Origin: Ovis canadensis
Lineage: Eukaryota > Chordata > Mammalia > Artiodactyla > Bovidae
Length of the DNA: 64,000 bases
Assembly (NCBI RefSeq): GCF_042477335.2
Contig: NC_091255.1
Location: forward strand, 41,394,501 to 41,458,500
Direction of reading: 5' to 3'
Part shown: in pieces, positions 42,801 through 57,800 of the stretch
Numbering within the stretch: position 1 is the stretch's first letter
Layout of the letters: every line of letters starts with the position of its first letter
The notes under the pieces: generated by a model
The model's input: the letters and a program-made list of their open reading frames with translations, nothing else
Database searches by the model: none
Told to the model about the DNA's origin: nothing
Program-made: the position numbers and the translations under genes

Positions 42801-45800
42801 GGTGGTGTAGGTTGTTGTAGGGTCTAGAACGGAGAAAGGTAGCAGGCCGTGAAGCATAACTCATTAGCTCTGTAGCTGGTTTCTTTAAAAATGAGTTGTG
42901 AGCAAAGCCCACGTGTCCTGATCACTTCACTTCTCGAGTTAAAACATTTTTAAGTGAATTTCTGTTCCTGGAGTAAGTGCTAAGGACCTAGGTACCTGAG
43001 ACAGAAAGCTTAGCTACTCTGCACACAGATGTCTGGAAGTTCGCTCCTTTTTTAAGTACAGCATCCAAATGCCACATGTCTATCGTCATGATGAGATAAG
43101 AAAGCTCTCTAATGGGGGAAGTCTTCAAGCGCTCGCTGACCTTCTACCCCAATCTTCACTCCATCACTCCAGGATCTCTGTGCACACTCTATGTCCAGAC
43201 AGGACATTTTGTATTTGAAAAGCAGGAGGGTTTCCATCTTCCCTAATGCCCCCTGAACCCAGGACCCCCAATATTACCTCCCACCCACTGTTCCTGGGGT
43301 TCACAACATTCACAGGGTGCTGCTCCCCAACCCTGGTTCCTAGGTTGCCTATAACTGTAAACAAGAGAAGGAAATGCTGTGTGCAGGCTCCTTTCTGCTC
43401 CAAAAGGCTGTAATTTTAAGGCTATCAACAGTCAGCATAAACTCTCCATTAAAGTGACTGGTTATGGTAGGATACGCTGGAATGGAATTAAGGAACCACC
43501 CCAGTTAGAAATCTTTCAGACTCATTTTTACTCAAGCTGACGTCTCTCTTTGGATGTCACGAATGAGAAAAAAGGTCAGAGGTGACCTCTCTTTATGGCT
43601 TTCTGACTTCATGACTGAAAGAGTATTCATTTATTGAGCCTTATTACACAGAAGGAAGGCAAAGTAGTTCAGAGCGACTAGGTGATGTCTCAAGTGAGCC
43701 TGTGCTAGAATTTAAAAGTCTAGTTGGGTATTTTTACATAATATCACGTGAACCTAGTATATAACAACACAGGGCTATATTCAGTTAGTGCCACCATGGT
43801 TCTGTTTCGTAAACTCCTCTGCTCCCTGGAGAAGGGAAGAGCCACCTACTCCAGTATTCTTGCCTGGAAAATCCCATGGACAGAGGAGCCTGGTGGGCTA
43901 CAGTTCATGGCGTCACAAAGAAAAGACTTGACTAAGTGATTGAGCACACACACCTCTGCTCAGTTCTGCCCCGCTGGACATGGGGCCACCTGCCAATGCC
44001 ACCCCAACCCTCCTGCAAGTCTCCTTGCATCAGAAACGAGACACAGGGAGCTGAGGAGCGCTCAGGCTGGACACGGGATCAGGGGGCAGGTGGAGGCTGC
44101 CTGTTGGCAGAACCAGGTCCCTGCAGCAGAGCTGTATCATGCCCATCATGTGATCAGATCTGACCCTGGAAACAAATGAGCCCCTGAGCCTATCATCCAC
44201 CGCAACCCAAAATGCAGATGAGCACAACCTGTGCTCTCCTGCTGCCAGCAAATCCGGGGCCAGTGTCCCAGAGGAGGGTAAAAGAAACCATCTAAACAGA
44301 CTCGCTCAGGACCCTGACCTCCACAGCGGCCACCCACCTGTTGCCCTGAATAAAGAAGGACAGCACAGGATCACCTCTGCCATTGGCTTTCATCACCTTC
44401 AGACAGTTCCCGTTTAGGAAATTGTAAATGCGGATCTTGCCATCGGCACAAGCACTGATGACCCGGAGGAAGAGAAGGGCCACATGGAGAACCTCCCTGG
44501 AAGGGAACAGAGCAACGGGCAGTACCCACCTTCCGGCAAACCACTCGGATGTGTCTGCAGTTAGGGACTTTGGTGTGTGGTTGGAAGGGGGTGGGGGGCT
44601 CATGACTGTCCTTGAAGCAATGTTTGCCTCATTTTGTGATTCTGGATGTAAACCATTAACCCTCAAGATGCAGCTGTACTCTCTCCCCTCACTCTGCAGT
44701 TACTGTTCCTACAACTTGGTCACAGTGCCACAAGGCAGAAAAACAAAAGGGCTTATGTCAAGATTTTGTGTGTGTGTGTCAGATATATAGATGACTGTGC
44801 TTCTCTCTTACAATTTGATTTCTAGCTATCAGACTTCTACAAATGTCATGCTCAGAATCATTTGACGTTTTGAATCTTTTTAAAAGTAGCATTATTATAC
44901 AAATAAAGAAAAAAACAGACGGGAAAATGGTTATCTTTATAAGAAGCAAAAATCTGGTATTTGAGCAGGTTCTCTTGGTCCTCAAATTAGTGGCTTTTAT
45001 TCTTTCAGTGAAACATCCCATAGGTAAACTGTACCCAGCAGCTGAGATTTTTGAGCTCTCTTTTGTGATTACCAGCAGGAGAAAGGGGGGGGTGGGAATC
45101 GGGAAAAGACTTAGATAAATGCCTCTAACAAAATCCCCCTGGCAACAGTTGGGTCCTAGCTGGGCTCCAGATAAGTGGAGTATTTAGATCTGACAAGTGC
45201 CATTACCCCACTGCTATTAATGCTACTGAAAAATGGAACTTGATGTCACCAATTTGTTAGACCTTGTGTGCAAAGTAGGTCCATTGATCTCTGCCACCTC
45301 CACCCATCCAAGTCCATCCATGGCCACATTCATATGTTACTTTCTCCATAAAGCCATCTCTCACCTCCACTGCTCCTCTCACCCCACTTATATACATAGA
45401 CTTCCAGTATATTGCCAGGTCCTCGGGCACAACGCTTGTCTTATCCACCTTTGCACACCCAGCACCCAGCACACGGCCCAATCCCGCAGCAGGTCCTCAA
45501 GAAATATTTATTATAAAAGTGAACATTGGCTCATGTTTCAGTGTATGATCATTGCTGAGGTATGTTAAAACAATGACATCCAACATAGGGAGTTGGGATG
45601 GGCAAATATACATTGTTCTACTTAAAATGGATAACCAGCAGGGACCTACCGTGTAGCACAGGGAGCTTTGCTCAATGTTACATGGCAGCCTGGGTGGGAG
45701 GGGAGTTTGGGGGGAGAACACATGCATATGCGTTCTCTGTTTATGGCTGAGTTGCTCTATTGTGCACCTGAAACCATCTCAACATTGCTAATCAGCTGTG

Positions 45801-48800
45801 TTTTTGTTGTTGTTTAGTTGCTAAGTCATGTCTGACTCTCATGCTTCAATATGAAATAAAAGTTAAAAAACAAATAAAAGAATGACATCCACCACATATC
45901 ATCTGGACTTGGTCAGATTCCAAGGTGACCAAGGTACCAGAGTCATGCTGAGACTTTTCAAGGCTCCAACAACTAGCAAAACAAAAATAACAAAGACTTT
46001 GAAACACAGAAGACATTCAAAGAACAGCAAAGAAGTCAATGTGGCTTGATGTATCACGTGATGAACACATGGATAGATGGACAGATGGATAGATACATAA
46101 TAAATGTAAGGTATAAAATACATGTAAGAACGTTCAACAAAGTTCTCATTTTGTTCCAAGATGAAACTGCAATAAATTTATTGGTGCCCTAAGTGCACCT
46201 CAGTCCACCTATGGCGAATCCAGCACTGGGAGAGATGCCTCATGATTGAAGGCTTTTCCTCCTTGTGTGTCTCTTTGGATCTTGCTATACAGTCAACAAA
46301 AACAAGACCAGGAGCTGACTGTGGCTCAGATCATGAACTCCTTATTGCCAAATTCAGGCTGAAATTGAAGAAAGTAGGGAAAACGACTAGACCATTCAGG
46401 TATGACCTAAATCAAATCCCTTATGATTATACAGTGGAAGTGAGAAATAGATTTAAGGGACTAGATCTGATAGATAGAGTGCCTGATGAACTATGGAATG
46501 AGGTTCATGACATTGTATAGGAGACAGGGATCAAGACCATCCCCATGGAAAAGAAATGCAAAAAAGCAAAATGGCTTTCTGAGGAGGCCTTACAAATAGC
46601 TGTGGAAAGAAGAGAAGTGAAAAGAAGAGAAATGGAAAGCAAAGGAGAAAAGGAAAGATATAAGCATCTGAAAGCAGAGTTCCAAAGAATAGCAAGAAGA
46701 GATAAGAAAACCTTCCTCAGTGATCAATGCAAAGAAATAGAAGAAAACAATAGAATGGGAAAGACTAGAGATCTCTTCAAGAAAATTAGAGACACCAAGG
46801 GAACATTTCATGCAAAGATGGGCTCGATAAAAGACAGAAATGGTATGGACCTAACAGAAGCAGAAGATATTAAGAAGAGGTGGCAAAAATACACAGAACT
46901 ATACGAAAAAGATCTTCACGATCAAGATAATCACGATGGTGTGATCATTCACCTAGAGCCAGACATCCTTGAATGTGAAGTTAAGTGGGCCTTAGAAAGC
47001 ATCACTATGAACAAAGCTAGTGGAGGTGATGAAATTCCAGTTGAGCTATTTCAAATCCTGAAAGATGATGCTGTGAAAGTGCTGCACTCAATATCCAGCA
47101 AATTTGGAAAACTCAGCAGTGGCCACAGGACTGGAAAAGGTCAGTTTTCATTCCAATCCCAAAGAAAGGCAATGCCAAAGAATGCTCAAACTATTGCACA
47201 ATTGCATTCATCTCACACGCTAGCAAAGTAATGCTCAAAATTCTCCAAGCCAGCCTTCAGCAATACGTGAACTGTGAATTTCCAGATGTTCAAGCTGGTT
47301 TTAGAAAAGGCAGAGGAACCAGAGACCAAATTGCCAACATCCGCTGGATCATCGAAAAAGCAAGAGAGTTCCAGAAAAACATCTATTTGTGCTTTATTGA
47401 CTATGCCAAAGCCTTTGACTGTGTGGATCACAATAGACTGTGGAAAGTTCTGAAAGAGATGGGAATACCAGACCTCCTGAGCTACCTCTTGAGAAATCTA
47501 TATGCAGGGCAGGAAGCAACAGTTAGAATTGGACATGGAACAACAGACTGGTTCCAAATAGGAAAAGGAGTACATCAAGGCTGTATATTGTCACCCTGCT
47601 TATTTAACTTCTATGCAGAGTATATCATGAGAAACGCTGGGCTGGAAGAAGCACAAGCTAGAATCAAGATTGCCAGAAGAAATATCAATAACGTTAGATA
47701 TGCAGATGACACCACCCTTATGGCAGAAAGTGAAGAGGAACTAAAAAACCTCTTGATGAAAGTGAAAGTGAAAAGTGAAAAAGTTGGCTTAAAGCTCAAC
47801 ATTCAGAAAATGAAGATCATGGCATCTGGTCCCATCACTTCATGGGAAATAGATGGGGAAACAGTGGAAACAGTGTCAGAGTTTATATTTTGGGGCTCCA
47901 AAATCACTGCAGATGATGACTGCAGCCATGAAATTAAAAGATGCTTATTCCTTGGAAGGAAAGTTATGACCAACCTAGATAGCATATTGAAAAGCAGAGA
48001 CATTACTTTGCCAACAAAGGTCCATCTAGTCAAGGCTATGGTTTTTCCAGTGGTCATATATGGATGTGAGAGTTGGACTGTGAAGAAAGCTGAGTGCCAA
48101 AGAACTGATGCTTTTGAACTGTGGTGCTGGAGAAGACTCTTGAGAGGCCCTTGGACTGCAAGGAGATCCAACCAGTCCATTCTGAAGGAGATCAGCCCTG
48201 GGATTTCTTTGGAGGGAATGATGCTGAAGCTGAAACTCCAGTACTTTGGGGATTGGGGGCAGGAGGAGAAGGGGACGACAGAGGATGAGATGGCTGGATG
48301 GCATCACTCACGTGATGGACGTGAGTGTGAGTGAACTCTGGGGGTTGGTGATGGACAGGGAGGCCTGGCATGCTGCGATTCATAGGGTCGCAAAGAGTCA
48401 GACACTACTGAGCGACTGAACTGAACTGAACTGAGCTGAGCCTACACTTCTTATGGGTTCCTGTGACATTTGGTGGTTCAGCCTATATACCAGTATAGCC
48501 TGTGATTTAAAGCACAGACTTTGGGATCAGAAAATCTGGGATCAAAACCTGATCGTATCTCTTACTGACTGTATAAACTTGAGAAAATAACCTCTCAGTC
48601 TTCAGTTTTCTCTTCCATGAGAAGGGGAACTGCTTCAGAGGATTCCTGTCGGGATCAAATCAATCAAGGTATTTTTAAAACTAAGCCTATACTTCACACA
48701 ACAGTGGTTTTCATGGTTCTGGCATAATCCAGTCTCCTTTCATATTTTATCTCTGCTCTAGAAATGTCACTTGTCTCTTTCTTTGTCCCTCCTTGATCAA

Positions 48801-51800
48801 AAAAAAAAAAAAACCACTGCAGAAGCTGATGTCAGTGAAAATGGTGACGTTCAAAGGAACTCCAAAATTCCATCCTTCCATAAAAGCAACGAAAAAACTG
48901 GCAAAAACTGTCAGAATCAACTATTTGGAACTCTAGAAAACAACCAAAGGCTTGCAGCAACCCAAGGGAAACCACTAATAAAGTAATTCAAAAATATATA
49001 GTAAAAACATGATGACAGAATTAAAATGATACACTGTTAATATCTAAATATCCATTCAACACCCCAAAAGACCACAATAGAAGACTTGAGAAATGAAACA
49101 AACAAACAAACAAAGACTATAGAAAAACAAAGAGCCAAATGGTAGAGTTAAGTTCGTTTTACACTTAATGTAAATAGATTAAATTCTTCCACTAAAAGGC
49201 GGACATTGGGAGAAATAATTAAAAACATGATCCAACTAAATGCTGCCTACAGGAGGCTCACTGTAGATTCAAAGACACAAATAACGTTGAAAGTGAAAGA
49301 GTGGGTAAAAAACATACTCCTTGCCAAAGGAGCACCAGAGTGTCTATACAAATACAACACAAAATAGATTTTTAGACAAAATTGTTAATAGAGACAAAAA
49401 AAGAACATTACATAATAATGATAAAAGAATGAATTTACCAAGGAGATATAACAATTACAAAATCTTTGCTTAGACTGCCCCCCAAAAATAAGAGATAAAA
49501 TTCAAATTACTAAAATCAGAAATGAAACAGAGGACGTTACTACTGACTGATAGAAATATTGAGTAATCAGATAGTGGGAATGGCCACATAACATTATGAA
49601 CATACTAAAAAACATTCTATTGTACCTCATGAAACAGTGAATTTTGTGTCATGTGAATTATCTTAATTTTTAAGTTGTAAATATATATATTCAGTTTACT
49701 TAATATATATTAAAATGTTATATATAATATATAAATATACATTTAATGTATTAAGTATATAATGTATATAAATATACAATGTATACATTAAATGGAATGA
49801 AGGTGTTCAGTGTACTTGATAGTCATATTTCTTGCAGTAAATTAATAATTTGGCTTCTTTGTACAAATCAATAGCATGAATTTGCTTTCTTAACACTTCA
49901 TTATGTCCAGCTAAACTACCTACCAAGGAGATCAAACTGCCCAGCAAGATCAAACCAGTCAATCCTAAAAGAAATCAATCCTGAATATTCATTGGAAGGA
50001 CTGACGCTGAAACAGAAGCTCCAGTCCTTTGGCCACCTGATGCAAAGAACTGAGTCACTAGAAAAGACCCTAGAGCTGGGGAAGGTTGAAGGCAGGAGGA
50101 GAAGGGGATGGCAGAGGATAAGATGATTGGATGGCATCACCAACTCAATGGACATGAGTTTGAGCAAACTCTGGGAAATGGTGAAGGACAAGGAATCCTG
50201 ACTTGCTGCAGTCTATGGGATTGCAAAGAGTGAGACACAACCTAATAACTGAACAACAATCAAGCACTAATATACACACAGTGCTGCTACAGATAAGTGG
50301 GAGAAAGGGCCCTACAAATGAGAACACTGCCCATGTCCTCCAAATGTACTACAACTGTCTATGGATTTGCTGTAAGTGTGCAAGGTATCAAAAGCCAATG
50401 TGGATGGTGTGTTGGGCTGTCATTCAGTGGAAATGGGAATGGTTTAAGAAGGTCTCATAGCTGAAGTACTAATACAATGGGTTTGATGAAATGATGAACA
50501 CACTGCTGAGTTTGCTGGAAACAATTATCTTCCAACAACTAAATTAAATCCTACTGAATCATGCTCGGAAGGTTTTAAAAATGTAGCGTTACCATTTTAA
50601 TGTGACATCACAAAGTTTGAGTCCCTCCTTGAGGTCAAGTTTGGACAAGCCAGATGATAAATGCTGAGAGGTTTATCAATAATCACCCAAGGGTTGACTA
50701 AATCACTGAACACTGGCCCTTCCTGATACTACCCACCTGTCAACAATGCAGTTATACACCCCAGATAGAAAACATACACATATAGGCCCATATCCCCCTC
50801 TATTGCCCACAAAGCCAGTCTGCCTGCTCAAGAAGTTCCTGTGGATAACCAAAAAGGGCCTATTGTATAGCACAAGGAACTCTGCTCAATGTTATATGGT
50901 AGCCTGGATGGGAAGGGAGTTAGTTTGGGGGAGAATGGGTACATTCTCAGCAAAGGCTGAGTCCCTTTGCTGCACACCTGAAACTATCACAACATTGTTA
51001 ACCAGCTATACTCCAATATAAAACCTTTTTAATAATTAAAAATTAATCTTAAAAAAGAGGTTCCTGTGAGGGTACAGTGAAATCTAGGACCATATTTCAT
51101 TAAATAACTATCCCTGACAGATCCTCCTGGAAGACCCATTTACTCTCTCAATGAATTAGGATAGCACTTAGCTTCCTGGTGTCTCTTATAATGCACTCAG
51201 GGGAAGAAACAATATTCATGCAGTACAAGAGTGGCATAGAGCAGTCTGTAAAACTCACGCTTATGGCAAAACCATTAACTGACCACAATGCCCTTTCCAA
51301 ATAAACTTAGATAACCTCAGAGTACTTCTTAATTGGATCCAAGCAGGCACCATCACTAAACTGGGATTGGAAATGCAAAATGAAATCCATTTGCTGTCCT
51401 GGAATAGAATTGAGCCCACAGGCTTTAAGGGAGCGCCTTCTTTAAGCCCTTAGTTATTTTTAAACCTTTGGCACCTGGGTCATTTTAAGCTTTCAAAACC
51501 ACAATATTCCAAGAACTTAAGTTTACTGAAACTGGCATCATTGAGGGACGGCTCCGCCAATATTCTTAAGTTTGGTAGGTAACAGATAAAATTCATCACA
51601 TGTGCCGTAAATGTAAATTTTCAGTAACTTCTCAAAATCTGCACACAGTATTGTTGTTTCTTAAGAGAAGCAAAGGAGGGCAGGAGAGGGGGTGACTATA
51701 TTGGGCAACAGGTGGAAGAAGAGGAAAGTGGAAATGCGTGAGGAGCAGAGGCGAGAGGGTCAGCAGAGAGCAGTAGGGACTGATCTAAAGAGCGAAGTCT

Positions 51801-54800
51801 AGGTTCTGATGGGAAAATTGGGTTCAGGAGCAGGGACCTGGCCAGGGTGTCCTGAGCACCTACTTTGGATGCTTGAAGGCCATGAGGCACCGCTCGTACT
51901 TTCCCACCATGCTCCAGGCCATGACCAGGCCATCAGTGCTTCCCGAAAGGAGATGCCACTGGTCGAAGTATAGACATTTCACGGCCCCCTCATGGCCGTT
52001 GAGCGTCTGCAAGAAAAGATGCCTCTGTTCTCAGCCCATCTTCAGCCTGAATCATGACTCCTCAAGGAGCAGAGCTGGAGGCTTCTTGAGATGGATCCCA
52101 AAGCCACGCTCCACCAATCTGGGGCTACCACACTGGGAGTCTGCCTGAGCCCACTCCATGTCTGCTCTAAGAAGGTTGATGAGGTTCAGGCAACCTGCTC
52201 TCCAGAGCTCCCTCCCCAGTTAAGAAGGAAGGAGATCAGAAGAGGCCTTGTACCCAGTGGGTCTGTGTACTCCGCCTTCCTGGAGTACCTGAGAGGGACA
52301 CAATCTTCCTTCCTCCGCTGTCAGAAGGGCAAGGATCATGTGTCAGTTCCCTGCCAGGACCAGAGGCAGCTTGATATCCAGTAACTGCTGCTTAGACCAC
52401 GGTAACATCACTGGTGAGAAAAGCCCACCAGCCAGGCAGCCACTTCTTGCTGTGATCCTGTGTTCTCAGCACAAAAGATATCTCAGCACCACTCACCAGA
52501 GACAGGGGCTGCCTATCTGGCAAGAACACTTCTTGTGTTTGAACATTCGATCACTTTCTAGACAGCCAACATTCTCTTCTCAGAAGAGAGGCAAGAGGAG
52601 ATCACTATGGTTTGTTCATTCCCAGACCCCGTGCCAGAATCAGGGTCAAATGTTCCAGAAGAAGAAAAGGTACTTTACCTGTGCTGCTGTGAAAAGACCC
52701 TGCTGAATCCACGTATCTTTCAGAGTCAGAATGTAGCCTCTACCACCTCCACCCATGACAACATGGCTCACGTGGGCCTTGACCTTCAACCAGCTCAGAA
52801 TGGCCCCTTCTTAGGGGGTCTTCCCCTTCCCTTTCTCAGGACCATCCTCTTTTGGTGACTGCCTCTCAACCACCCTAGGGTGGTCTGCGGAGCTACCTGT
52901 CTGTCAATGTCTGTCAGTCAGTGTCCTCCAGCCTCTCACCCGCAGCACTCCGCTCCCCAGTCCCCATCCCTAGCCCCTCCCCCTAGTCCCCTCCCCCCAG
53001 TCCCCACCCCTCACCTTTACCAGCTGGGCCGTGGCCATGTGCCACACTTTGACCAAGCCTTTCTCACAGCTGCTCACGATGTAGGTGTCATTGATCCTGG
53101 TGTCCAGGATGGGGTCTTTGTGTTTGAAGGTCTTTAGGCACTTCCCTGTCTCTATATCCCACTCTGAAAGGGAAGGGGAGAGAGAAAAGAGGGTGCATGG
53201 AGAGGGTGCCAAAGGGGCTCCATACCCCATCACAGAGGCTGAGACCAGCCGAGCCCATCATGTCAGATTCCAGAAGGCTTCACCTGGTCCAGCACCCCCA
53301 CTGGCTCACCCACAGTCCATGTACGTGCAACCCAGGGCTTCCCTCTCATAACCCTTGGGAGATCCAGCAATGCGTAGACCTTGGCTCTGACTCTGGAACT
53401 TAGCCTCCTGGTCTAAGAGGTGGACAGCTCATCTCCAGCAAGCCTCCTCCTCAAGCCTGAAAGATGCTAGAGTAGATTTCAGGAAAGTCATGGCAGGTGT
53501 TCAGGGCATGATTCCTCCCAGATGCTGTCTCCTGACCCTCACCTCCTACCCACCTCCAAAGAAGAGAAAGCTGTCTATCTCCATTTACATTTTAAGGTAT
53601 TTCTGAATCTGACTTTTGGATTTTACTTCTAAGAGATTGTCACAGCTGAGTGCGGATCTACTGCTGCTTCTACACAGATGGTGCTGGAGCCCCCACCTCT
53701 CATATCGTAAATGTTGGGTGGATATGAGAGTCCATGGGTGGTGGGAGAACTGAGCTTGAAGGAAGAGACTGAAAGTGGGCATCACAAATTCAGTGATGAG
53801 AACATTAAAGCCCCTCATAGAACCTACTTCTTCAGGCAATGCAATAAGTACAACAGGACCAAATACTAACCACAGTGCACACCCACCCCACACTAGCCAT
53901 GAGCCAGGCACCAATCAAAGTGCTTGCCATGCATTAACCCATCTTCACAGGACAAAGCTGTTGTTACTCCTTCCTGTTCAGATGGGGAAACTGAGACCCA
54001 GAGAGGTTCAGTAACCTGCTCAAGATCACAGGGGTGGTGAGCAGATTGAACTGGGATTTGAACCCAGAGAGTCTGGGTCCAGAGACCATGTTTCTAACCA
54101 TTAACCCAAACTATGTGAGTAAGCTTTTCTACACTGATTTTTTGCCCTCCCCTGGGCATCTGCGGGAACTCTGCACTCAATGCATTAGCTTCCCATTGCT
54201 GCTGTAACAGATTACTATCAGCTTAGAACCTGAAAATGACAAATGGATTATCTTACAGAATCACTGCACAACCTCACAAAGCTAAAGTCAAGGTGTCAGC
54301 AGGGCTGTGCTCCTTTAGGGAGTCTCAGGGGGGGCGGGGGGAGGAATCCATGTCCTTGCCTTTTCCACCTTCTAGGGTCCCCCACACACACCTTGGCTCA
54401 AAACCCCCTTTCTCCATCTTCAAGGCCAGCAACGTTCCATCTCTCTGACCATTCATCCACAGTCAAGTCTCCTTTTGGTCACACATAAGAAAATGTCTGT
54501 TTTTATGGATCCAGGTGATGACCCATGGGCCCACACCAATAACCCTGGGTCATCTCCCCATTTTAAGGTCCCTGACTTCAGTACATCTTCAAAGTCCTTC
54601 TTGCCATGCAAGGAGACACAGTCACTGGTTTCCGGGATTAGGATGGGACCATCTTTGGCTGGCTGTTCTTCTGCCTGCCACACTCAACGTGTCCAAAATA
54701 TCAGCTATCATCTTCTCCTCCATCCCTCCCCTACCCTGCTCTTCCTCCAAGGTCGCATTTCCATCAGTAGTACTTCTGTGTACCCAATGGCCTGAGTTAT

Positions 54801-57800
54801 AAAGTCTGGCCTCACCCTTCTCCCTTCTTTCTTGCTCTGCATCTCCTGTTGGTGCTGAAGTCCTGACAGTTCTCATTCTGGAAATCTCACCACCACCACC
54901 ACCACCACCACCCCTCCCCGCCCTCTGTATGTACCATCTCCTAGAAACTCAGATCTATCCAATAACTTCACACTTGCCTATTCTCAAATATTCTGAAGAC
55001 ATACTGTCCCCACAGAGTTGCCATCTCTCCAAATCTTTCTTCCACAATATCACTAGAGCAGTCTTTCTCAAATACACATTTCATCATATCACTTCTCAGC
55101 TTAGAATGCTTTTACAGCCTCCTACATCTTACAGAATAAAGTTCAATTTTCAACACAGAAGGCCTTTTATAATCTGCCCCCAAACAAACATACCTGCCTG
55201 ATCGCCAACACCACACACAACAGCTCAGCCAACTGAGCAGAGGGAAAGTCCCTCAATTCTTCATTTTCTTTCATACTCTGGGATTTGCCTGAACTGTTCC
55301 TTCTGCTTGAAATGCCCTACACACTCCCTCTGCATGTAGAACTACTCATCCTCAGGACCACACTCAAACAGTACCCTGCCTGCAGTACTTTCCCTTTTAC
55401 TCTTATTTCTATGGTGACTTAGCCCTCCACAAACTCGCTGGAGTATGCATTTTAGAACCAGACAGCCCTGGGTTCAAATCCGCACCCAACCACTTAGCAA
55501 TTTTGACTCGGGGCTAATTGTTTTTCTCTCTGAGTCGTGGATCCCTTATCTGCATCCATGCCATAGAACGCTTATGAGACTGAAATAAGATAATGTAAAG
55601 CACCCATCGCAGTCCCAAAGTTAGTACTCAATAAAAGGCAACTGTCGTCATTCTCATATTTACTCTTCCCTCCACGATGTATTTATGTATCTGTCTCCAT
55701 TAGGAGACCACGATGCTCTTGCGGAAATAGAAAGCCACGTCGAAAGGGCCATGGCATATGCTGCTTTTTTCAACCAATAGTCATCGAGTGAATGGATCAG
55801 TGGATCCATAGACAGATGGATGAAGGAACAAGCGACTGCCTATAGAAATAAGCAAAACAAGTCTTCTGGCAACCCATGGGCTTAGGGAAACATCTTAGTC
55901 TGAGGCATTTCTTTCTCACCTTTTACCTGGCAATCTTTTGCTCCAGAGGCGAGCTTGTTCTTATACACATCCATGCAGGTGATGGTCCCCTGGTGGCCGT
56001 TGAAGATGCGTATACAAGCCCCACTTTTCAGATCCCAGTATCTGCAGGAATCAGACCACAAAAAAGAGATGTTTTTGAGGCTTTCTGAGGGCCCAAGGGT
56101 TCAACAGTATAGAGTTCCTTCAGGTTGATAGGTAGTTGGAAGGCATCAGAGTTTCATGATTAAGCTCAAAGTCCAAGGCTTGGATTTGAATCCCACTTGC
56201 AGCATCTCTTAGGTGTAACTTTAAGAAAGCTACTGAACTTTGGTGAAAACTTCATTTACTCCTTGATGCAATGGAAATGATAATAAAAATAATTATCTCA
56301 CAGGTTTATGAAGAATTAAATACAGTAATGCAGAAGTTGTCAACTAGAGGTGACATCTGCTCCCAGGGGACATGTAACAATGTTTGGAGACATGTTTGGT
56401 TGTCACAACTTGGGCTTCCCTGGTGGCTCAAATGGTAAAGAATCTGCCTGCAATGTGGGAGACCCAGGTTTGATCCCTGGGTCAGGAAGATCCCCTGGAG
56501 AAGAGAATGGCTTAATTCCACGGACAGAGGATCCTGGCGGGCTACAGTCCATGGGATTGCAAAGAGTCAGACACAGTTGAGTGACTAACAATTTCACTTT
56601 TCATCAGTTGGAAGGGTCCCTAGAACAATCACCAGGCTAAGAATCCACGACACTGATTCAGTGGTAGAGCTGATCTTCAAACAAGAACAATAGAACAATT
56701 GACACATGCCACTTGGATTCAGACTATTTTATGTGCATTTCTAAAGCATATCTAGGGCTTTCCAGGTGAGTCTGTGGTAAAGAATCCACCTGCCATGCAG
56801 GAGACCTGGGTTCCATCTCTGGGTTGAGAAGATCCCCTGGAGGAGGAAATGGCAACCCACTCCAGTATTCTTGCCTGAAGAATCCCATGGACAGAGGAAC
56901 CTGGTGGGCTACAGTCCATGGGGTTACAAAGAGTCAGACACAACCTAGCAACTAAAGACACACACACAAAGCATATCTAAGAGATACATGGGAAACATGT
57001 ATGAGTCATACTGTTTTTTAATATACAAACCTGCCTGAGGTCTCTCAACCATCATTCATACTGACTTTGTGACAGGACAAAGTATAATGTCAAGAGACTG
57101 GGCTCTGGAGCCAGGCTGCCTGAGATCTACTCCCATATCCATCACTCACTGGCTGTGTGATCTCAAATAAGTTACTGAATCACCTGCTATCTCAGTTCCC
57201 TCATTTATAAATTGGGGATATTAATGGTACTTATCTCATAGAGTTATCAGAAGACTTGGCACATAATAAACAATAAGTAAATGGTTTTTTTGATTTGGGG
57301 GGGGCGTTGTCAGACCTTTCCTTCTAATATTCCTAAAGGTCCCATGGCCTTTATCTGTTCATCAGAGCCTGCTATGTATACATAGTTGAGTTTAACAAGG
57401 TCCCAGTGGTCTGAAAAAAAAGCATGTTTTGAATTTCTACTTCCTAGCAGCATGGTGAGCCACATACCCAGGTTGTTTTCATAATTTATGCAGAAAAGAT
57501 AGTCGATAAACGCTTTTAGAAAAATAGGAATGGGGACTTCTCTAGTGGTCCAGTGGCTAAGACTCCATGCTCCCAATACAGGGGGATTGGGTTCAATCCC
57601 TAGTCAGGGAACTAGATTCCACATGCTGAAACTAAAGATCCTACATGTAGCAAAGAAGATTCTGCATGCTGCAACTAAGACCCATTGTAGCCAACTAAAT
57701 AAACAAATATTTTTTAAAACTTGTAAATGGATGTTTATAGCCATTTACTCATAACAGACAAAATGTAGAAGCAACCAAGATGTCCTTCAGTAGATGAAGA

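Noticed and set aside
52091-52706. Plus-strand frames of about 100-120 residues
   Set aside because: They lie in an FBXW10 intron with no splice support or family match.
55927-56041. Exon e of FBXW10 ending at 55927 (first GTAAAAG donor)
   Set aside because: It leaves the next exon two bases out of frame and would break blade 3; the donor at 55920 restores V-K-E-W-D.
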